Positions 16,064-25,442 of a stretch of DNA of 64,000 nucleotides are shown here, one piece after another (position 1 is the first letter of the stretch; the number at the start of each line of letters is the position of its first letter). The notes below the pieces were generated by a model, which was not told the DNA's origin, did no database searches, and was given only the letters and a program-made list of their open reading frames with translations. The stretch is from Novosphingobium fluoreni (GTDB lineage: Bacteria > Pseudomonadota > Alphaproteobacteria > Sphingomonadales > Sphingomonadaceae): the NCBI RefSeq assembly GCF_014196615.1, contig NZ_JACIDY010000008.1, positions 1-64,000 of the forward strand, given 5' to 3'. Position numbers and translations under genes: made by a program.

Positions 16064-19000
16064 TCACTCTGCCGCCAACAGTTCCTCCGCGCCGCCAAGG
16101 TCCACGCTGACCAAGCGCGAAATACCTTTTTCCACCATCGTCACGCCGAACAGACGATGCATCCGGCTCATGGTCACCGCGTTGTGAGTGACGATGAGAT
16201 AGCGGGTGTGCGTTTCCGCGACCATCGTATCCAGCAGGTCGCAAAAACGCTCGATGTTGGCGTCGTCCAGCGGCGCGTCCACTTCGTCCAGCACGCAGAT
16301 CGGCGCGGGGTTCGTCAGGAACAGCGCGAAGATCAACGCGACGGCCGTCAACGCCTGCTCGCCGCCGGACGCGAGCGTCAGCGATTGCAGCCGCTTGCCG
16401 GGTGGTTGCGCAAAGATCTCCAGCCCGGCTTCCAGTGGATCGTCGGAATCGATCAGCGCCAGATGCGCCTGCCCGCCCTGAAACAAGCGCGTGAACAAGC
16501 GTTGGAAATGGGTGTCGACGGCGTCGAAGGCGGCACGCAGTCGTTCGCGTCCTTCGCGGTTGAGGTTGCCGATAGAGCCGCGCAGCCGATTGACCGCTTC
16601 GGTCAGTTCCGCCTTTTCCGCAGCGTTGGTGCCCAGCAGGCCTTCCGCCTCGGCCAATTCGTCGGCGGCCACCAGATTGACCGGGCCGATCCGCTCGCGC
16701 TCCGACGAAAGGCGCTCCATCTCGGCGGATTCCTGCGCCGCGCCGCGAATCTCTGCTTCGTCAAACCCGAACCGACCCGGCAACAGCGGCGGCGGTGATT
16801 GGAAACGCTCACCGGACAACCGATTCATCTCGACGCGCCGGGCATCCTCATTCTCGGCGCGAGCACTGGCCCCGGCCCGTGCTTCACGCGCGGAGGCGGC
16901 ATCCTCCTGCGCGGTGGCGAGCGCGGCGTCGGCATGGCGAGCAGCCTCGGTGGTCGACGCGACGGCTGACTCTGCTACCGCCAGATCCGCCGCCAGCCGT
17001 TGTCCAATGCTCTGTGCGGCGGCGATTTCTTTCTCAAGCGCGGGAGGCACGGCGGCGAGGGCGGCGCGCTCCTCCTCCATGCCTTCCAGGCGCAGCGCGG
17101 TTTCCGTCAGGCGCTTGGCGGCATCGCCCGCGCGCGCTTGCCAGCCGCGAATGTCGGCGCGTTGCGTAGCCGTTCGCTCACGTAGGGCGGACATGGCCTG
17201 ATCCTGCGCCGCCAGCGTTGCCGTGGCAGTTTGCAGCGCGCGCCGTGCGTCTTCATGTTCCGTGCGCGCCGCCAGTAGCGCGGCGCGACCAGTGGCAGGG
17301 TCCGGCAGGGCGGCCTGTCGCGCGGCTGCGCCTTCGCTGTCCGTGAGGGCCAGCACGCGTTGCTGGGCCTGATCGGCGATGAGCCGCTCCAGATCGACGC
17401 GGCGCGCCGCCTGGCGCGCGCGCGCATCTTCGGCTTGGTCAAGCGCGCGCAGGGCGGCGCGCTCTTCCTCCAAGGCGGTGGCGACCGCGCGTTCTGCGGC
17501 AACGGCGCTTTGCTGCACGGTGGTCAGCGCTTGCTGCGCCGTTGCGAGCGCGGTCTCGCTCTCGCTGACTTTGGCGCGCACGGGGGGAAGCTTGGCGTCG
17601 AGGTCGGCGAAGCGATTCTCCGCTTCCAGTCGCGCGGCCTCCGCCGCACCTTCGCCGCGCGCCACGAAACCATCCCAGCGCCGCAAAGCGCCGGCTTTGG
17701 AAACGAGCCATTCGCCCGGAGCGAGTGCCCGCCCGTCATCCTCCTGTGCCACCCGAACCAGAGCCAGCCGCGCTGCCAGTTCAGGCGGACAGCGAGTGAC
17801 CTGGTGGGCCAGACTATCAGGCAGGGGAGTGAGCGCGGTGCCGCCGGTCCAGAACCGGCCTTCGGGCTGACCCGATGGCGCACCCAGTGGAGCCTTGGCA
17901 TCCCGGCCCAACACTGCGGCCAGCGCACGCTCAAAGCCCGGTGCGACGCTGACGGCGTCGATCGCAGGGGTCAGACCATGAGCGGCCTTGGCGCTTTTCG
18001 CACGAGCTTGCCGATCACGCAGTAGCGCCGCGTGTTCACGCTCGATCCCGACGAGGTCGGCCCGTGCTCCAGCCAAGGCGTCGGTTGCCGCATCACGCGC
18101 GGCCTGCAAGCCGGCCTTGCGTCCGGCCAGCGTCTCTAACGTTTCCTTGGCCTGCGCCAGCTTGGCGGTTGCCACATCCCGGCGACCCTGCGCATCGGCA
18201 AGCACGCTGGCGGCCAGGGACGTACGGGTCAACGCTTCCAGTTGCGAGGCCAGTCGCGCGGTTTCGCGGTCAACACGCTCGAGGCGGGCCTGCGCCTGCG
18301 TCGTTTCGGCTTCGGCGATGCGCCACTCTGCCTCGACCCCGGCCTGCGCTGCAGTGCGCTGCGCCAGATCCAGTTCGGCCGCGCGCGATGCGGCTTCTGC
18401 CCGGTCGAGAGCCAGCGACAAAGCGGGGCGCCCGGTATCGGCCACCTGCAGCTTTTCGGCTGTGTCGGCGAGTTCACGCTCCAGCCGAGTGAGCGCCTGC
18501 GCGGCATCGTGTGTCAGCCGATCCGCATCGCGACTGTCCTGCTCCAGCCGGGTGCGTTGTCTGTCTAAATCGTTCAGGCGCTGCTGCGCCGCTTCCAGCT
18601 TGCCCACCAGCGTGGTCATGCGATGGCCGTGCGCGTTGGCATCGTCGCGCCGGTCCGCCAGGTCATCACGCGCTTTGGCAAGTGCGGTGGCTGCAACGGC
18701 TTGCAACGCCTGGGCGTCTCGCGCGGCCTGCTGCGTGGCGGTGACTCGCGCTTCCGCCGCCTCCGCGTCCTTGCGGGCGGCTTCGGCGGCGGCCGCGGCG
18801 TCACGCCAGCGGGCAAAGACCAGGCGCGCTTCGGCCACCCTGATCTGGTCGGAGATCGCGCGATACCGCTCGGCCGCGCGAGCCTGACGCCGCAAGCTGG
18901 CGACCTGCTTGTCGAGCCCGGCCATCAGATCGTCCAGCCGGGCGAGGTTCGTCTCGGTCGCGCGCAGCCTGGTTTCCGCATCCTTGCGGCGCACGTGCAG

Positions 19001-19489
19001 GCCGGCGATCCCGGCGGCCTCTTCCAGCATCGCCCGGCGTTCGGTCGGCTTGGCGTTGATGACGGCGGCGATGCGCCCCTGGCTGACGAGCGCGGGCGAA
19101 TGCGCGCCGGTGGCTGCATCGGCGAAGATCAGCGCGACGTCCTTGGCCCGCACGTCCCGCCCGTTGACGCGATAGGCGCTGCCCGCGCCACGCTCGATCC
19201 GGCGCACGACTTCAAGGTCTTCGCCCGCGGCGGTTCCGGCCGAGAGCACCACTTCGGCAAAGGCGCGAGGCGGACGGCTGGCGGTGCCGGCGAAGATCAC
19301 GTCTTCCATGCCGCCGCCGCGCAAGGACTTGGCCGAACTTTCGCCCATGACCCAGCGGATGGCCTCCAGAAGGTTGGACTTGCCGCAGCCATTAGGGCCG
19401 ACGACACCGGTCAGCCCCGGTTCGATGCGCAGTTCCGCCGGCTCGACGAAGCTCTTGAACCCGCTGAGCTTCAGCCGTCGGAAGTGCAT
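16064..19489 (-). CDS. smc: Chromosome segregation protein SMC
   Basis: 1141 aa. An ABC ATPase head is split between the ends: Walker A GPNGCGKSN at 31-39, signature LASGGEQALTAVALIFALFL and Walker B CVLDEVDAPLDD near the C-terminus. Between them are two long coiled coils flanking a hinge near 510-560. With ScpA and ScpB, encoded at 41-42 kb, it forms the condensin that compacts and separates replicated chromosomes. It is last in a minus-strand group after two DsbA-like genes and a DciA-like gene. Confidence 0.97.
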   Translation of the reverse strand: MHFRRLKLSGFKSFVEPAELRIEPGLTGVVGPNGCGKSNLLEAIRWVMGESSAKSLRGGGMEDVIFAGTASRPPRAFAEVVLSAGTAAGEDLEVVRRIERGAGSAYRVNGRDVRAKDVALIFADAATGAHSPALVSQGRIAAVINAKPTERRAMLEEAAGIAGLHVRRKDAETRLRATETNLARLDDLMAGLDKQVASLRRQARAAERYRAISDQIRVAEARLVFARWRDAAAAAEAARKDAEAAEARVTATQQAARDAQALQAVAATALAKARDDLADRRDDANAHGHRMTTLVGKLEAAQQRLNDLDRQRTRLEQDSRDADRLTHDAAQALTRLERELADTAEKLQVADTGRPALSLALDRAEAASRAAELDLAQRTAAQAGVEAEWRIAEAETTQAQARLERVDRETARLASQLEALTRTSLAASVLADAQGRRDVATAKLAQAKETLETLAGRKAGLQAARDAATDALAGARADLVGIEREHAALLRDRQARAKSAKAAHGLTPAIDAVSVAPGFERALAAVLGRDAKAPLGAPSGQPEGRFWTGGTALTPLPDSLAHQVTRCPPELAARLALVRVAQEDDGRALAPGEWLVSKAGALRRWDGFVARGEGAAEAARLEAENRFADLDAKLPPVRAKVSESETALATAQQALTTVQQSAVAAERAVATALEEERAALRALDQAEDARARQAARRVDLERLIADQAQQRVLALTDSEGAAARQAALPDPATGRAALLAARTEHEDARRALQTATATLAAQDQAMSALRERTATQRADIRGWQARAGDAAKRLTETALRLEGMEEERAALAAVPPALEKEIAAAQSIGQRLAADLAVAESAVASTTEAARHADAALATAQEDAASAREARAGASARAENEDARRVEMNRLSGERFQSPPPLLPGRFGFDEAEIRGAAQESAEMERLSSERERIGPVNLVAADELAEAEGLLGTNAAEKAELTEAVNRLRGSIGNLNREGRERLRAAFDAVDTHFQRLFTRLFQGGQAHLALIDSDDPLEAGLEIFAQPPGKRLQSLTLASGGEQALTAVALIFALFLTNPAPICVLDEVDAPLDDANIERFCDLLDTMVAETHTRYLIVTHNAVTMSRMHRLFGVTMVEKGISRLVSVDLGGAEELLAAE

Positions 19490-19513
19490 CGCCGTCTCAG
19501 CTATCCCGGCGCA

Positions 19514-20269
19514 TCAGCGCGCGCCTGCGGCCTTGAGCTTGCCTTCCAGCGTTGCCCAGTCCGCCGTGCCCACCGACGCGTCGTTGATGAAGAAGGTGGG
19601 CGTGCCGCTGACGTTGTACTTGGTGGAAGCCGTTTCGGTCTGCTTGGCGAGCACGTCGGCCTTGGCGGTATCAGCCAGGCACGCAGCGCCCTGATCACGC
19701 GAGATGCCGCGCGCGGCGAAGAAGTCGGTCATGCCCGCCAGCTGGGCGATGGCCTGCAGGCGCTGGTTGGCCGGGAGCGCCGCCGCCTGCTGCAGCTTGG
19801 CGTCGCCAGCGGCCTGCAGGTTGTTGAACATATTGGGCTGCCAGGCCCAGAACTGCTCGCTTAGCGGGATCACTGCCTCGGTCGTGCCACACGTCGCCAG
19901 AAGGGAGGCGGGGACATCGAATGCGTTCAGCATGAAGTAGCGCAGTTCATAGCTGACCCGGCCGCTGGCGATGTAGTCACCCTGTAGCTTCTCATTGCTC
20001 TCCTTTGCGAACTCCGCGCAGTGCGAGCAGGAGAGCGCGCCGTATTCCACCAGCTTGATCGGCGCATCCGGGTTGCCCATGCGATAGCCGCCTTCGTCGG
20101 TCTTGCTGACGATGTCGGTCCAGGCTTTGCCCGCAGGCGGAGCCACATTGGCCACCGGTTCGCCACTGGGGCCGGTGCCTTCGGCTTTCTTGTCGCCACA
20201 GGCGGACAGCGCGAGCGCGAATGGCAACGCCACGGCGGACAGGGCAAGAGTGCGAATCCGGAAAGGCAT
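19514..20269 (-). CDS. DsbA-like thiol oxidoreductase, predicted lipoprotein
   Basis: 251 aa from ATG 20269 (MPFRIRTLALSAVALPFAL). The signal ends in a lipobox-like LALSAC, so the protein is probably lipid-anchored in the periplasm. The thioredoxin-fold active site is CSHC in ALSCSHCAEF, and the cis-Pro loop is GTPTFFIND. It likely oxidises or isomerises cysteines in exported proteins. The open frame continues 30 codons upstream without a signal. It is 24 bp upstream of smc; a second DsbA-like gene precedes it. Confidence 0.88.
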   Translation of the reverse strand: MPFRIRTLALSAVALPFALALSACGDKKAEGTGPSGEPVANVAPPAGKAWTDIVSKTDEGGYRMGNPDAPIKLVEYGALSCSHCAEFAKESNEKLQGDYIASGRVSYELRYFMLNAFDVPASLLATCGTTEAVIPLSEQFWAWQPNMFNNLQAAGDAKLQQAAALPANQRLQAIAQLAGMTDFFAARGISRDQGAACLADTAKADVLAKQTETASTKYNVSGTPTFFINDASVGTADWATLEGKLKAAGAR

Positions 20270-20381
20270 GCAGGCGGTCCTTCTCACAAGAGGCTCTGCG
20301 CTAGCGCAGAGCGCGGCGGGAGCAAAGCGCGACGAGTGACACAGACGCGGGCTCTCCACAGTTCGCGGTTGATGGGGGCGG

Positions 20382-21062
20382 TTAAAGCTTGGCGTCGATC
20401 AGCGGGGCGAGCGATGCCCAGTCATGCGCGTCTTGTAGCTCGCCGTTGATCGCGAAGGAGGGCGTGCCTTGCACCCCGGCGGCAGAGGCGGCTTCGGTCT
20501 GGCTGGTCACGCGCTTCATCACCGCGCCATCGGCCAGGCAGACGTCCACTTGCGGGCGGGACCGGCCGAAGCGGGCCATGATCGCGTAGAAATCGAGGTC
20601 TGATGCGATGGCGCGCAACCGCGTGGGCACCTCGCCATTGGACCAACGCGATGTCTGCGCGGAGGTGAAGGTCTCCAGCTTGCCCAGCCACTGGTCCTGC
20701 GCGCCCATGAAGGCGTTGTGGCGCGGGAAAAAGCCCTTGGGATCGCCGCAGTTGGTCAGCATCGCGATCGTCAGGTCCACCGGATTGCGCAGCACCTGTT
20801 GCACCGTCACCGAAACCTTGCCCTGCGGAACGTACGTTAGGCGCAGGCGCGGATCGGCTTCCTTGTGGAAGTGTCCGCAGTGGGGGCAGGTATAGCTGAC
20901 GTATTCAGTCAGCTTCACTTTTGCCGCCGGATTGCCCAGCGTGTAGGCCCCTTGCGCGCCGGTGCCGACGGTGGCGTTCCAGTTGGGGTGCGGGGGCGAG
21001 GCCGCGATGCCAAGCGTGGCTGCGGCGAAAAGAGCGGTGAGGCGGATGCTGCGGTGGATCAC
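20382..21062 (-). CDS. DsbA-like thiol oxidoreductase, exported
   Basis: 226 aa with an N-terminal signal (LTALFAAATLGIAASP). The active site is CPHC in YTCPHCGHFH, the same dipeptide as E. coli DsbA, and the cis-Pro loop is GTPSFAING. It lacks the lipobox of its neighbour. Its start overlaps the stop of the DciA-like gene by four bases. A pair of unequal DsbA-like proteins beside smc suggests gene duplication with separated roles, which is inference. Confidence 0.88.
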   Translation of the reverse strand: MIHRSIRLTALFAAATLGIAASPPHPNWNATVGTGAQGAYTLGNPAAKVKLTEYVSYTCPHCGHFHKEADPRLRLTYVPQGKVSVTVQQVLRNPVDLTIAMLTNCGDPKGFFPRHNAFMGAQDQWLGKLETFTSAQTSRWSNGEVPTRLRAIASDLDFYAIMARFGRSRPQVDVCLADGAVMKRVTSQTEAASAAGVQGTPSFAINGELQDAHDWASLAPLIDAKL

Positions 21063-21661
21063 GTCTTGTCCTCGTTCCTGTCTTTGGCCGCGCCCATGCT
21101 GCGGGCAAGGGATTCCAGCACGGCCCGCAATTCCGGGTCGCCGATATCGCGTAGCGATTCGCCCAACTCCATCGGGATAGGCTTGAGCGAGGGCGGCGCG
21201 GTCTTGGGGGTAGTAGTGGCGGGTGGCTTTACGTCACCTTGCCGGATCTTGGCGCGGGCGACGGCATTGTATCCAAAAAAGCGGTTCACGCGCTCTATGA
21301 TCTCGGGGATGACATGCTGGATCAGCGGGGCATGGGCGGGGACCACCACCAGTTGCAGGATGCCGTCATGTTTTTCGCCTGGCGGGAAGCGGATCGATTC
21401 CGGCGTGCAGATGCGGGCATGCTTCGCGCCGACGATTTCCGGCCAGCGGGTGACGACGCTGGACTGGACGAAGCCGAAGCGCCGAAACGCGGTGCGGCCC
21501 ACTTCGGGCATCAGATCGCTGATCGCACGCGCCTGCCCGCCTCGCGGACGTTCGTAGGGCTTGAGCTTGGGGGCGACGCCGCCCGCCTTCTTGGCGCGAG
21601 CGGGCGTTTCGGGCCCCGCTTTGCCGGTCTTGCGATCTGTCACACGTTCGGGCCGTTCCAT
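21059..21661 (-). CDS. DciA-like (DUF721) protein
   Basis: 200 aa. After a basic, disordered N-terminus (about 1-45) comes the DUF721/DciA module with the family pattern 'W-x-E-I-V-G-x-x-x-A-x-x-x-x-P' (WPEIVGAKHARICTPESI). DciA proteins help load the replicative helicase in bacteria that lack DnaC/DnaI, as alphaproteobacteria do. The C-terminal part holds a Pro/Thr-rich linker and LGESLRDIGDPELRAVLESL. It is first in the minus-strand group with two DsbA-like genes and smc, and divergent from mutY. Confidence 0.8.
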   Translation of the reverse strand: MERPERVTDRKTGKAGPETPARAKKAGGVAPKLKPYERPRGGQARAISDLMPEVGRTAFRRFGFVQSSVVTRWPEIVGAKHARICTPESIRFPPGEKHDGILQLVVVPAHAPLIQHVIPEIIERVNRFFGYNAVARAKIRQGDVKPPATTTPKTAPPSLKPIPMELGESLRDIGDPELRAVLESLARSMGAAKDRNEDKT

Positions 21662-21690
21662 TGCGTCGCCGCCAATGCCATAGCGGAGAG

Positions 21691-22749
21691 ATGGACGCCA
21701 GATCGCATGATGTCGCAGTCGACTTGCTCGCCTGGTACGATACTCACGCGCGGAAGCTGCCGTGGCGGTCGCCGCCCGGTGGCCGTGCGCCCGATCCCTA
21801 TCGCGTCTGGCTGTCCGAGGTGATGCTGCAGCAGACCACGGTGGCGGCGGTGAAGGCCTATTTCGCTGAATTTACCCGCCGCTGGCCCACGGTGCACGAC
21901 CTGGCGAATGCGCCTGAGGGCGAGGTGATGGCCGCATGGGCGGGGCTGGGATACTATGCCCGGGCGCGCAATCTGCTGGCCTGCGCGCTACAGGTGTCGG
22001 CGCGGGGCGGTGCATTTCCGGAAACCGAGGACGGCCTGCGCGCGCTGCCGGGGCTGGGGGCCTACACTGCCGCCGCCGTGGCCGCGATCGCCTTTGGGCA
22101 AAGGGCGGTGGTGGTGGATGCCAACGTGGAGCGCGTGGTATCGCGCCTGTTCGCGATCGAGGACCCGCTGCCAGGCTCGCGGCCATCGATCCGCCGCCAT
22201 GCCGATACGATCACGCCGGATGAGCGGGCCGGAGACTTCGCGCAGGCGATGATGGATCTGGGGGCAACGATCTGCACGACACGCAACCCGCGCTGCCTGC
22301 TATGCCCGCTGTCCACCGTCTGCGTTGCGCGGCAGACGGGTGAGCCGGAGCGCTTTCCGGTGAAAGCCGCGAAGAAGGCGCGCCCACAGCGGCAGGGCCG
22401 CGCCTTCTGGATCGAGCGAGAGGGCGCGGTCTGGCTGGTGCGCCGCCCCGGCAAGGGCATGCTGGGCGGGATGCGCGCGCTGCCCGACGATGGTTGGAGC
22501 GCGCGACAGGATGGCAGCGGCAAGGCTCCGCTAGAAGGCGCATGGGAGCCCGCCGGCGTCGTCAGCCATGGCTTCACCCACTTCGGGCTTGATCTGCACG
22601 TGGCCACTTATCGCGGGAACGAAACGGTAAGTCCGGGCGCTGATGGCGGCGAATGGTGGCGGCTGGACGCCTTGGCCGATGCCGGGTTGCCGACGTTGTT
22701 CGCCAAGGCCGTGCGGCTCGCGCTGGCCACAACCGGAGTCGATGCCTGA
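21691..22749 (+). CDS. mutY: A/G-specific adenine glycosylase
   Basis: 352 aa from ATG 21691. It removes adenine mispaired with 8-oxoguanine. Catalytic Glu43 lies in SEVMLQQTTV, the helix-hairpin-helix is LPGLGAYTAAAVAA with the following VDANVERV, and the four iron-sulfur cysteines follow the C-x6-C-x2-C-x5-C spacing (CTTRNPRCLLCPLSTVC). The C-terminal third is the NUDIX-like 8-oxoG recognition domain. A TTG ten codons upstream is less likely. It is followed within two bases by the hydrolase gene. Confidence 0.96.
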   Translation: MDARSHDVAVDLLAWYDTHARKLPWRSPPGGRAPDPYRVWLSEVMLQQTTVAAVKAYFAEFTRRWPTVHDLANAPEGEVMAAWAGLGYYARARNLLACALQVSARGGAFPETEDGLRALPGLGAYTAAAVAAIAFGQRAVVVDANVERVVSRLFAIEDPLPGSRPSIRRHADTITPDERAGDFAQAMMDLGATICTTRNPRCLLCPLSTVCVARQTGEPERFPVKAAKKARPQRQGRAFWIEREGAVWLVRRPGKGMLGGMRALPDDGWSARQDGSGKAPLEGAWEPAGVVSHGFTHFGLDLHVATYRGNETVSPGADGGEWWRLDALADAGLPTLFAKAVRLALATTGVDA

Positions 22750-22751
22750 CC

Positions 22752-24053
22752 ATGCCGTCCCCCTTGTTCGAAGCCGTCGTCCATCGCCGTGCGCTGTTGC
22801 AGTTGGGCGCGGCGGCGGGGCTGGGCGCCTTGCTCCCCAGCCTGGCGCAAGCGGCCACCCGTCCGGACCTGATGGCGAATGTGCGAGCGCTGATCACCCG
22901 CTGGGTGGGTCCGGGCAAGTTCCCTGGTCTGGTGGCCTCTTTGGGTCGGCCGGGGCAGGCGACAGAGTTCGTCGCGCTTGGCAGTCAGGGCTTCACCGAT
23001 CCCGATCCGATGACGCCCGATACGCTGTTTCGCATCTATTCAATGACCAAGCCGATCACCGGCATGGCGGCGATGGGCCTGATTGCGCAAGGGAAGATCG
23101 GGCTGGACCAGCCGGTATATGAAATCCTGCCGCAGTTCCGGAACATGATGGTCCAGAACACGTATGACGGCTCCGTCACCGCGCTGCACCCCGCGCCGCG
23201 CCCGATCACCATGCGTCATCTGCTGACTCATACCTCGGGGCTTGGCTATGCGATCGTGCAACAGGGGCCGATCGTGAAAATGATGCAGGAAAAGGGCCTG
23301 ATTCCGGGGCAGGTCACGCGGCTGCCGATCAACGGTTTCACCCGCGCCCGCTCGATCCAGGGGCTGAAGGCCTTTGCCGATGCGTTGGCGCAAGTGCCGC
23401 TGGTCTATGATCCCGGCACTCGCTGGAGCTATTCGATGGGTCTGGACCTGATGGGCCACGTGATTGAGGTGGTGACCGGCAAGGCGTTCGACCAATACCT
23501 GCAGCAGACGATCTTCGGCCCCGCCGGAATGAAGGATACCGTGTTTCAGGTGCCCCGTGCCGATGCAGGGCGGCTGGCGACCAACTATGGCGTGATCCAG
23601 GGCATCTTCGTCGCCATTGATGAGGGTAACAAGTCGCTGTTTCTTGAAAAGCCCGCCGCGCCGTTCGGTGGTGCGGGTCTGGTCAGCACGCCGCGCGATT
23701 ATGACCGCTTCCTGCGGATGCTCGCGCAGTTCGGCCAGATCGACGGCAGGCGTATCCTGCCTGAAAAGGCCGTTCGGCTGGGCGCGTCGAACTTGCTGCC
23801 CAAAGGTGTCACTGGCCCGGCGATCATGGGGCCGGTCGGCGGTTTTGGCGCGGGTGGACGCGTTGGCCTTGGCGCGGAGGCCGGGATCTACGGCTGGGCG
23901 GGTGCGGCCGGGACAGTGGGCATGGTCGACATGGTGCGCGGCTTGCGCTCGCAGATTTTCGCGCAGTTCATGCCCGCGGATGCGACTAACCTCTTGCCCG
24001 AATTCCAGTCCGCGCTGAAAGCCGATGTCATGGCCCTGTTGGAGAAGCGCTGA
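22752..24053 (+). CDS. Exported beta-lactamase-fold serine hydrolase
   Basis: 433 aa, class C beta-lactamase/esterase family. The SxxK nucleophile pair is SMTK (in RIYSMTKPITGMA), and the second-motif tyrosine is probably in RWSYSMGLDLMG. The N-terminus VVHRRALLQLGAAAGLG resembles a twin-arginine signal (RRxLL followed by a hydrophobic stretch ending AQAA), so export may use the Tat system encoded at 42.5 kb. The real substrate (ester, peptide or lactam) cannot be told. ATG 22752 starts two bases after mutY. Confidence 0.88.
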   Translation: MPSPLFEAVVHRRALLQLGAAAGLGALLPSLAQAATRPDLMANVRALITRWVGPGKFPGLVASLGRPGQATEFVALGSQGFTDPDPMTPDTLFRIYSMTKPITGMAAMGLIAQGKIGLDQPVYEILPQFRNMMVQNTYDGSVTALHPAPRPITMRHLLTHTSGLGYAIVQQGPIVKMMQEKGLIPGQVTRLPINGFTRARSIQGLKAFADALAQVPLVYDPGTRWSYSMGLDLMGHVIEVVTGKAFDQYLQQTIFGPAGMKDTVFQVPRADAGRLATNYGVIQGIFVAIDEGNKSLFLEKPAAPFGGAGLVSTPRDYDRFLRMLAQFGQIDGRRILPEKAVRLGASNLLPKGVTGPAIMGPVGGFGAGGRVGLGAEAGIYGWAGAAGTVGMVDMVRGLRSQIFAQFMPADATNLLPEFQSALKADVMALLEKR

Positions 24054-24055
24054 GC

Positions 24056-24949
24056 ATGCCTATCGCCTTTGCCGGATCGCGGATCGATCGCGCCGACCAC
24101 ATCCGCTCCGACCCCGCCGCGATCGAGGCCTTGCATGCGGAAGGCCGCCTGCTGCGCATGGAGGGTCTCGACCCGGTGATGACCGAGGAGGGCGACCTTG
24201 CCTGGGTATCGGTGGCCGACGTACCTGTCGAGGCGGAGCTGATCTTCCTGGGTATCGATCCAGATCGCGATGGGCGGGGCTGCTTCGTGCAAGTGCCTGC
24301 CGGATCGCCGGACGGGATGCTGTTCGCTGGGCCACGCAGCTGGCAGGCGATGTCCGTACTGCCGCCGGAGGAACTGGCGCTTTATGGCGCGGCACGGGCG
24401 CTGGTGAACTGGCATTCGCGCCACCGCTTTTGCGCGGTGAGCGGTCATCCCACTCGGCTGGACAAGGGCGGCTGGCAACGCACGTGCACCGATCCCGCCT
24501 GTAAGGCCGAACATTTTCCCCGCACCGACCCGGTGACGATCATGCTGGTCGAGCATCAGCGGCAAGTGCTGCTGGGCCGCCAGCCCCGCTTCCCGGCGGG
24601 CCGTTATTCCACGCTGGCCGGTTTCGTGGAGCCGGGCGAGACGATCGAGGAAGCCGTCGCGCGCGAGGTGTTCGAAGAGGCGGGCGTGCGGGTGCGCGAT
24701 GTGACGTATGTGGCCAGCCAACCCTGGCCGTTCCCGTCCTCGCTGATGATCGGCTGCCACGCCTATGCTGACGACGGCGCGATCACGATCGACAGGACCG
24801 AGTTGGACGATGCCCGGTGGTTCACGCGCGATGACGTGGCCGAGGCTATCGACGCCGCCAATGAGGGGGGCATGGGCAAGGCCTTTGGCGCGCCGCCTAC
24901 TACGGCGATTGCCAACGTGCTGATGCGGTGGTGGCTGGATCGGGGCTGA
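24056..24949 (+). CDS. nudC: NAD(H) pyrophosphatase, NUDIX family
   Basis: 297 aa. The NUDIX box is complete (GFVEPGETIEEAVA then REVFEEAG) and is followed by the NudC-specific SQPWPFPSS. It cleaves NADH or decaps NAD-capped RNA. The zinc ribbon upstream is altered: the first knuckle reads FCAVSG with only one cysteine, the second is CTDPAC, leaving three cysteines. Third gene of a tight mutY-hydrolase-nudC operon (two-base gap). Confidence 0.93.
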   Translation: MPIAFAGSRIDRADHIRSDPAAIEALHAEGRLLRMEGLDPVMTEEGDLAWVSVADVPVEAELIFLGIDPDRDGRGCFVQVPAGSPDGMLFAGPRSWQAMSVLPPEELALYGAARALVNWHSRHRFCAVSGHPTRLDKGGWQRTCTDPACKAEHFPRTDPVTIMLVEHQRQVLLGRQPRFPAGRYSTLAGFVEPGETIEEAVAREVFEEAGVRVRDVTYVASQPWPFPSSLMIGCHAYADDGAITIDRTELDDARWFTRDDVAEAIDAANEGGMGKAFGAPPTTAIANVLMRWWLDRG

Positions 24950-24983
24950 CCTGCCACAACCCAGTCAGCGCTTGATTCGACAC

Positions 24984-25007
24984 GAACGGGAGGTGCGGAA
25001 CCCGTTC
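24984..25007. terminator. Short inverted repeat between convergent nudC and DUF1489 genes
   Basis: GAACGGG (24984-24990) and CCCGTTC (25001-25007) form a 7-bp stem with a 10-base loop at the end of both convergent genes, overlapping the last base pair of the DUF1489 stop codon. No T-tract, so a weak call. Confidence 0.35.
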
Positions 25008-25413
25008 AGACCAGCCCCAGCCGTACCAGCTCGCCAATCAGGCGGGGCGGCAGCACGTCGCTTGCATCTTCATCGTCGCCCAGATCGGGGGGCGCGTCCT
25101 GTCCATCCAGGTATCGCCAGCCTTGATGTGCGCGGCGGGGGCGGGTGTGGATCGGGATCAACCGCGGCTCAAGCCGGATATGCCAGCGCCCATCCTCGCG
25201 CTGGATGAAGCCCAGCAGCGGGGAGCGCCCGATCAGCGTATGCTCGAAAATCCAGTAGAGCGATCCGCCCGTCATCTCCTCATGCCGTTTGGGCAGGTAG
25301 CGGGTGGTCAGCAGAGCCTCGCCCCCATTTGCCGTCTGGTGGCTTTCCAGCCACGCCTTGAGGCTGGCGGGGCTCTCGGCGCTGTAGGCGATCTTGGTCA
25401 TGTGAAGCGGCAT
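25006..25413 (-). CDS. DUF1489 family protein
   Basis: 135 aa of unknown function. The N-terminus MPLHMTKIAYSAESP and the downstream YWIFEHTLIGRSPLLGF and HIRLEPRLIPI are typical of DUF1489, a family found mainly in alphaproteobacteria. ATG 25413 is chosen because it gives the family's MPLH start. The frame remains open into mgtE on the same strand, but that part is a shadow. It lies 30 bp after mgtE, so co-transcribed. Confidence 0.82.
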   Translation of the reverse strand: MPLHMTKIAYSAESPASLKAWLESHQTANGGEALLTTRYLPKRHEEMTGGSLYWIFEHTLIGRSPLLGFIQREDGRWHIRLEPRLIPIHTRPRRAHQGWRYLDGQDAPPDLGDDEDASDVLPPRLIGELVRLGLV

Positions 25414-25442
25414 CGCAGCTTCAGATAGGTACGCCGATCCGC

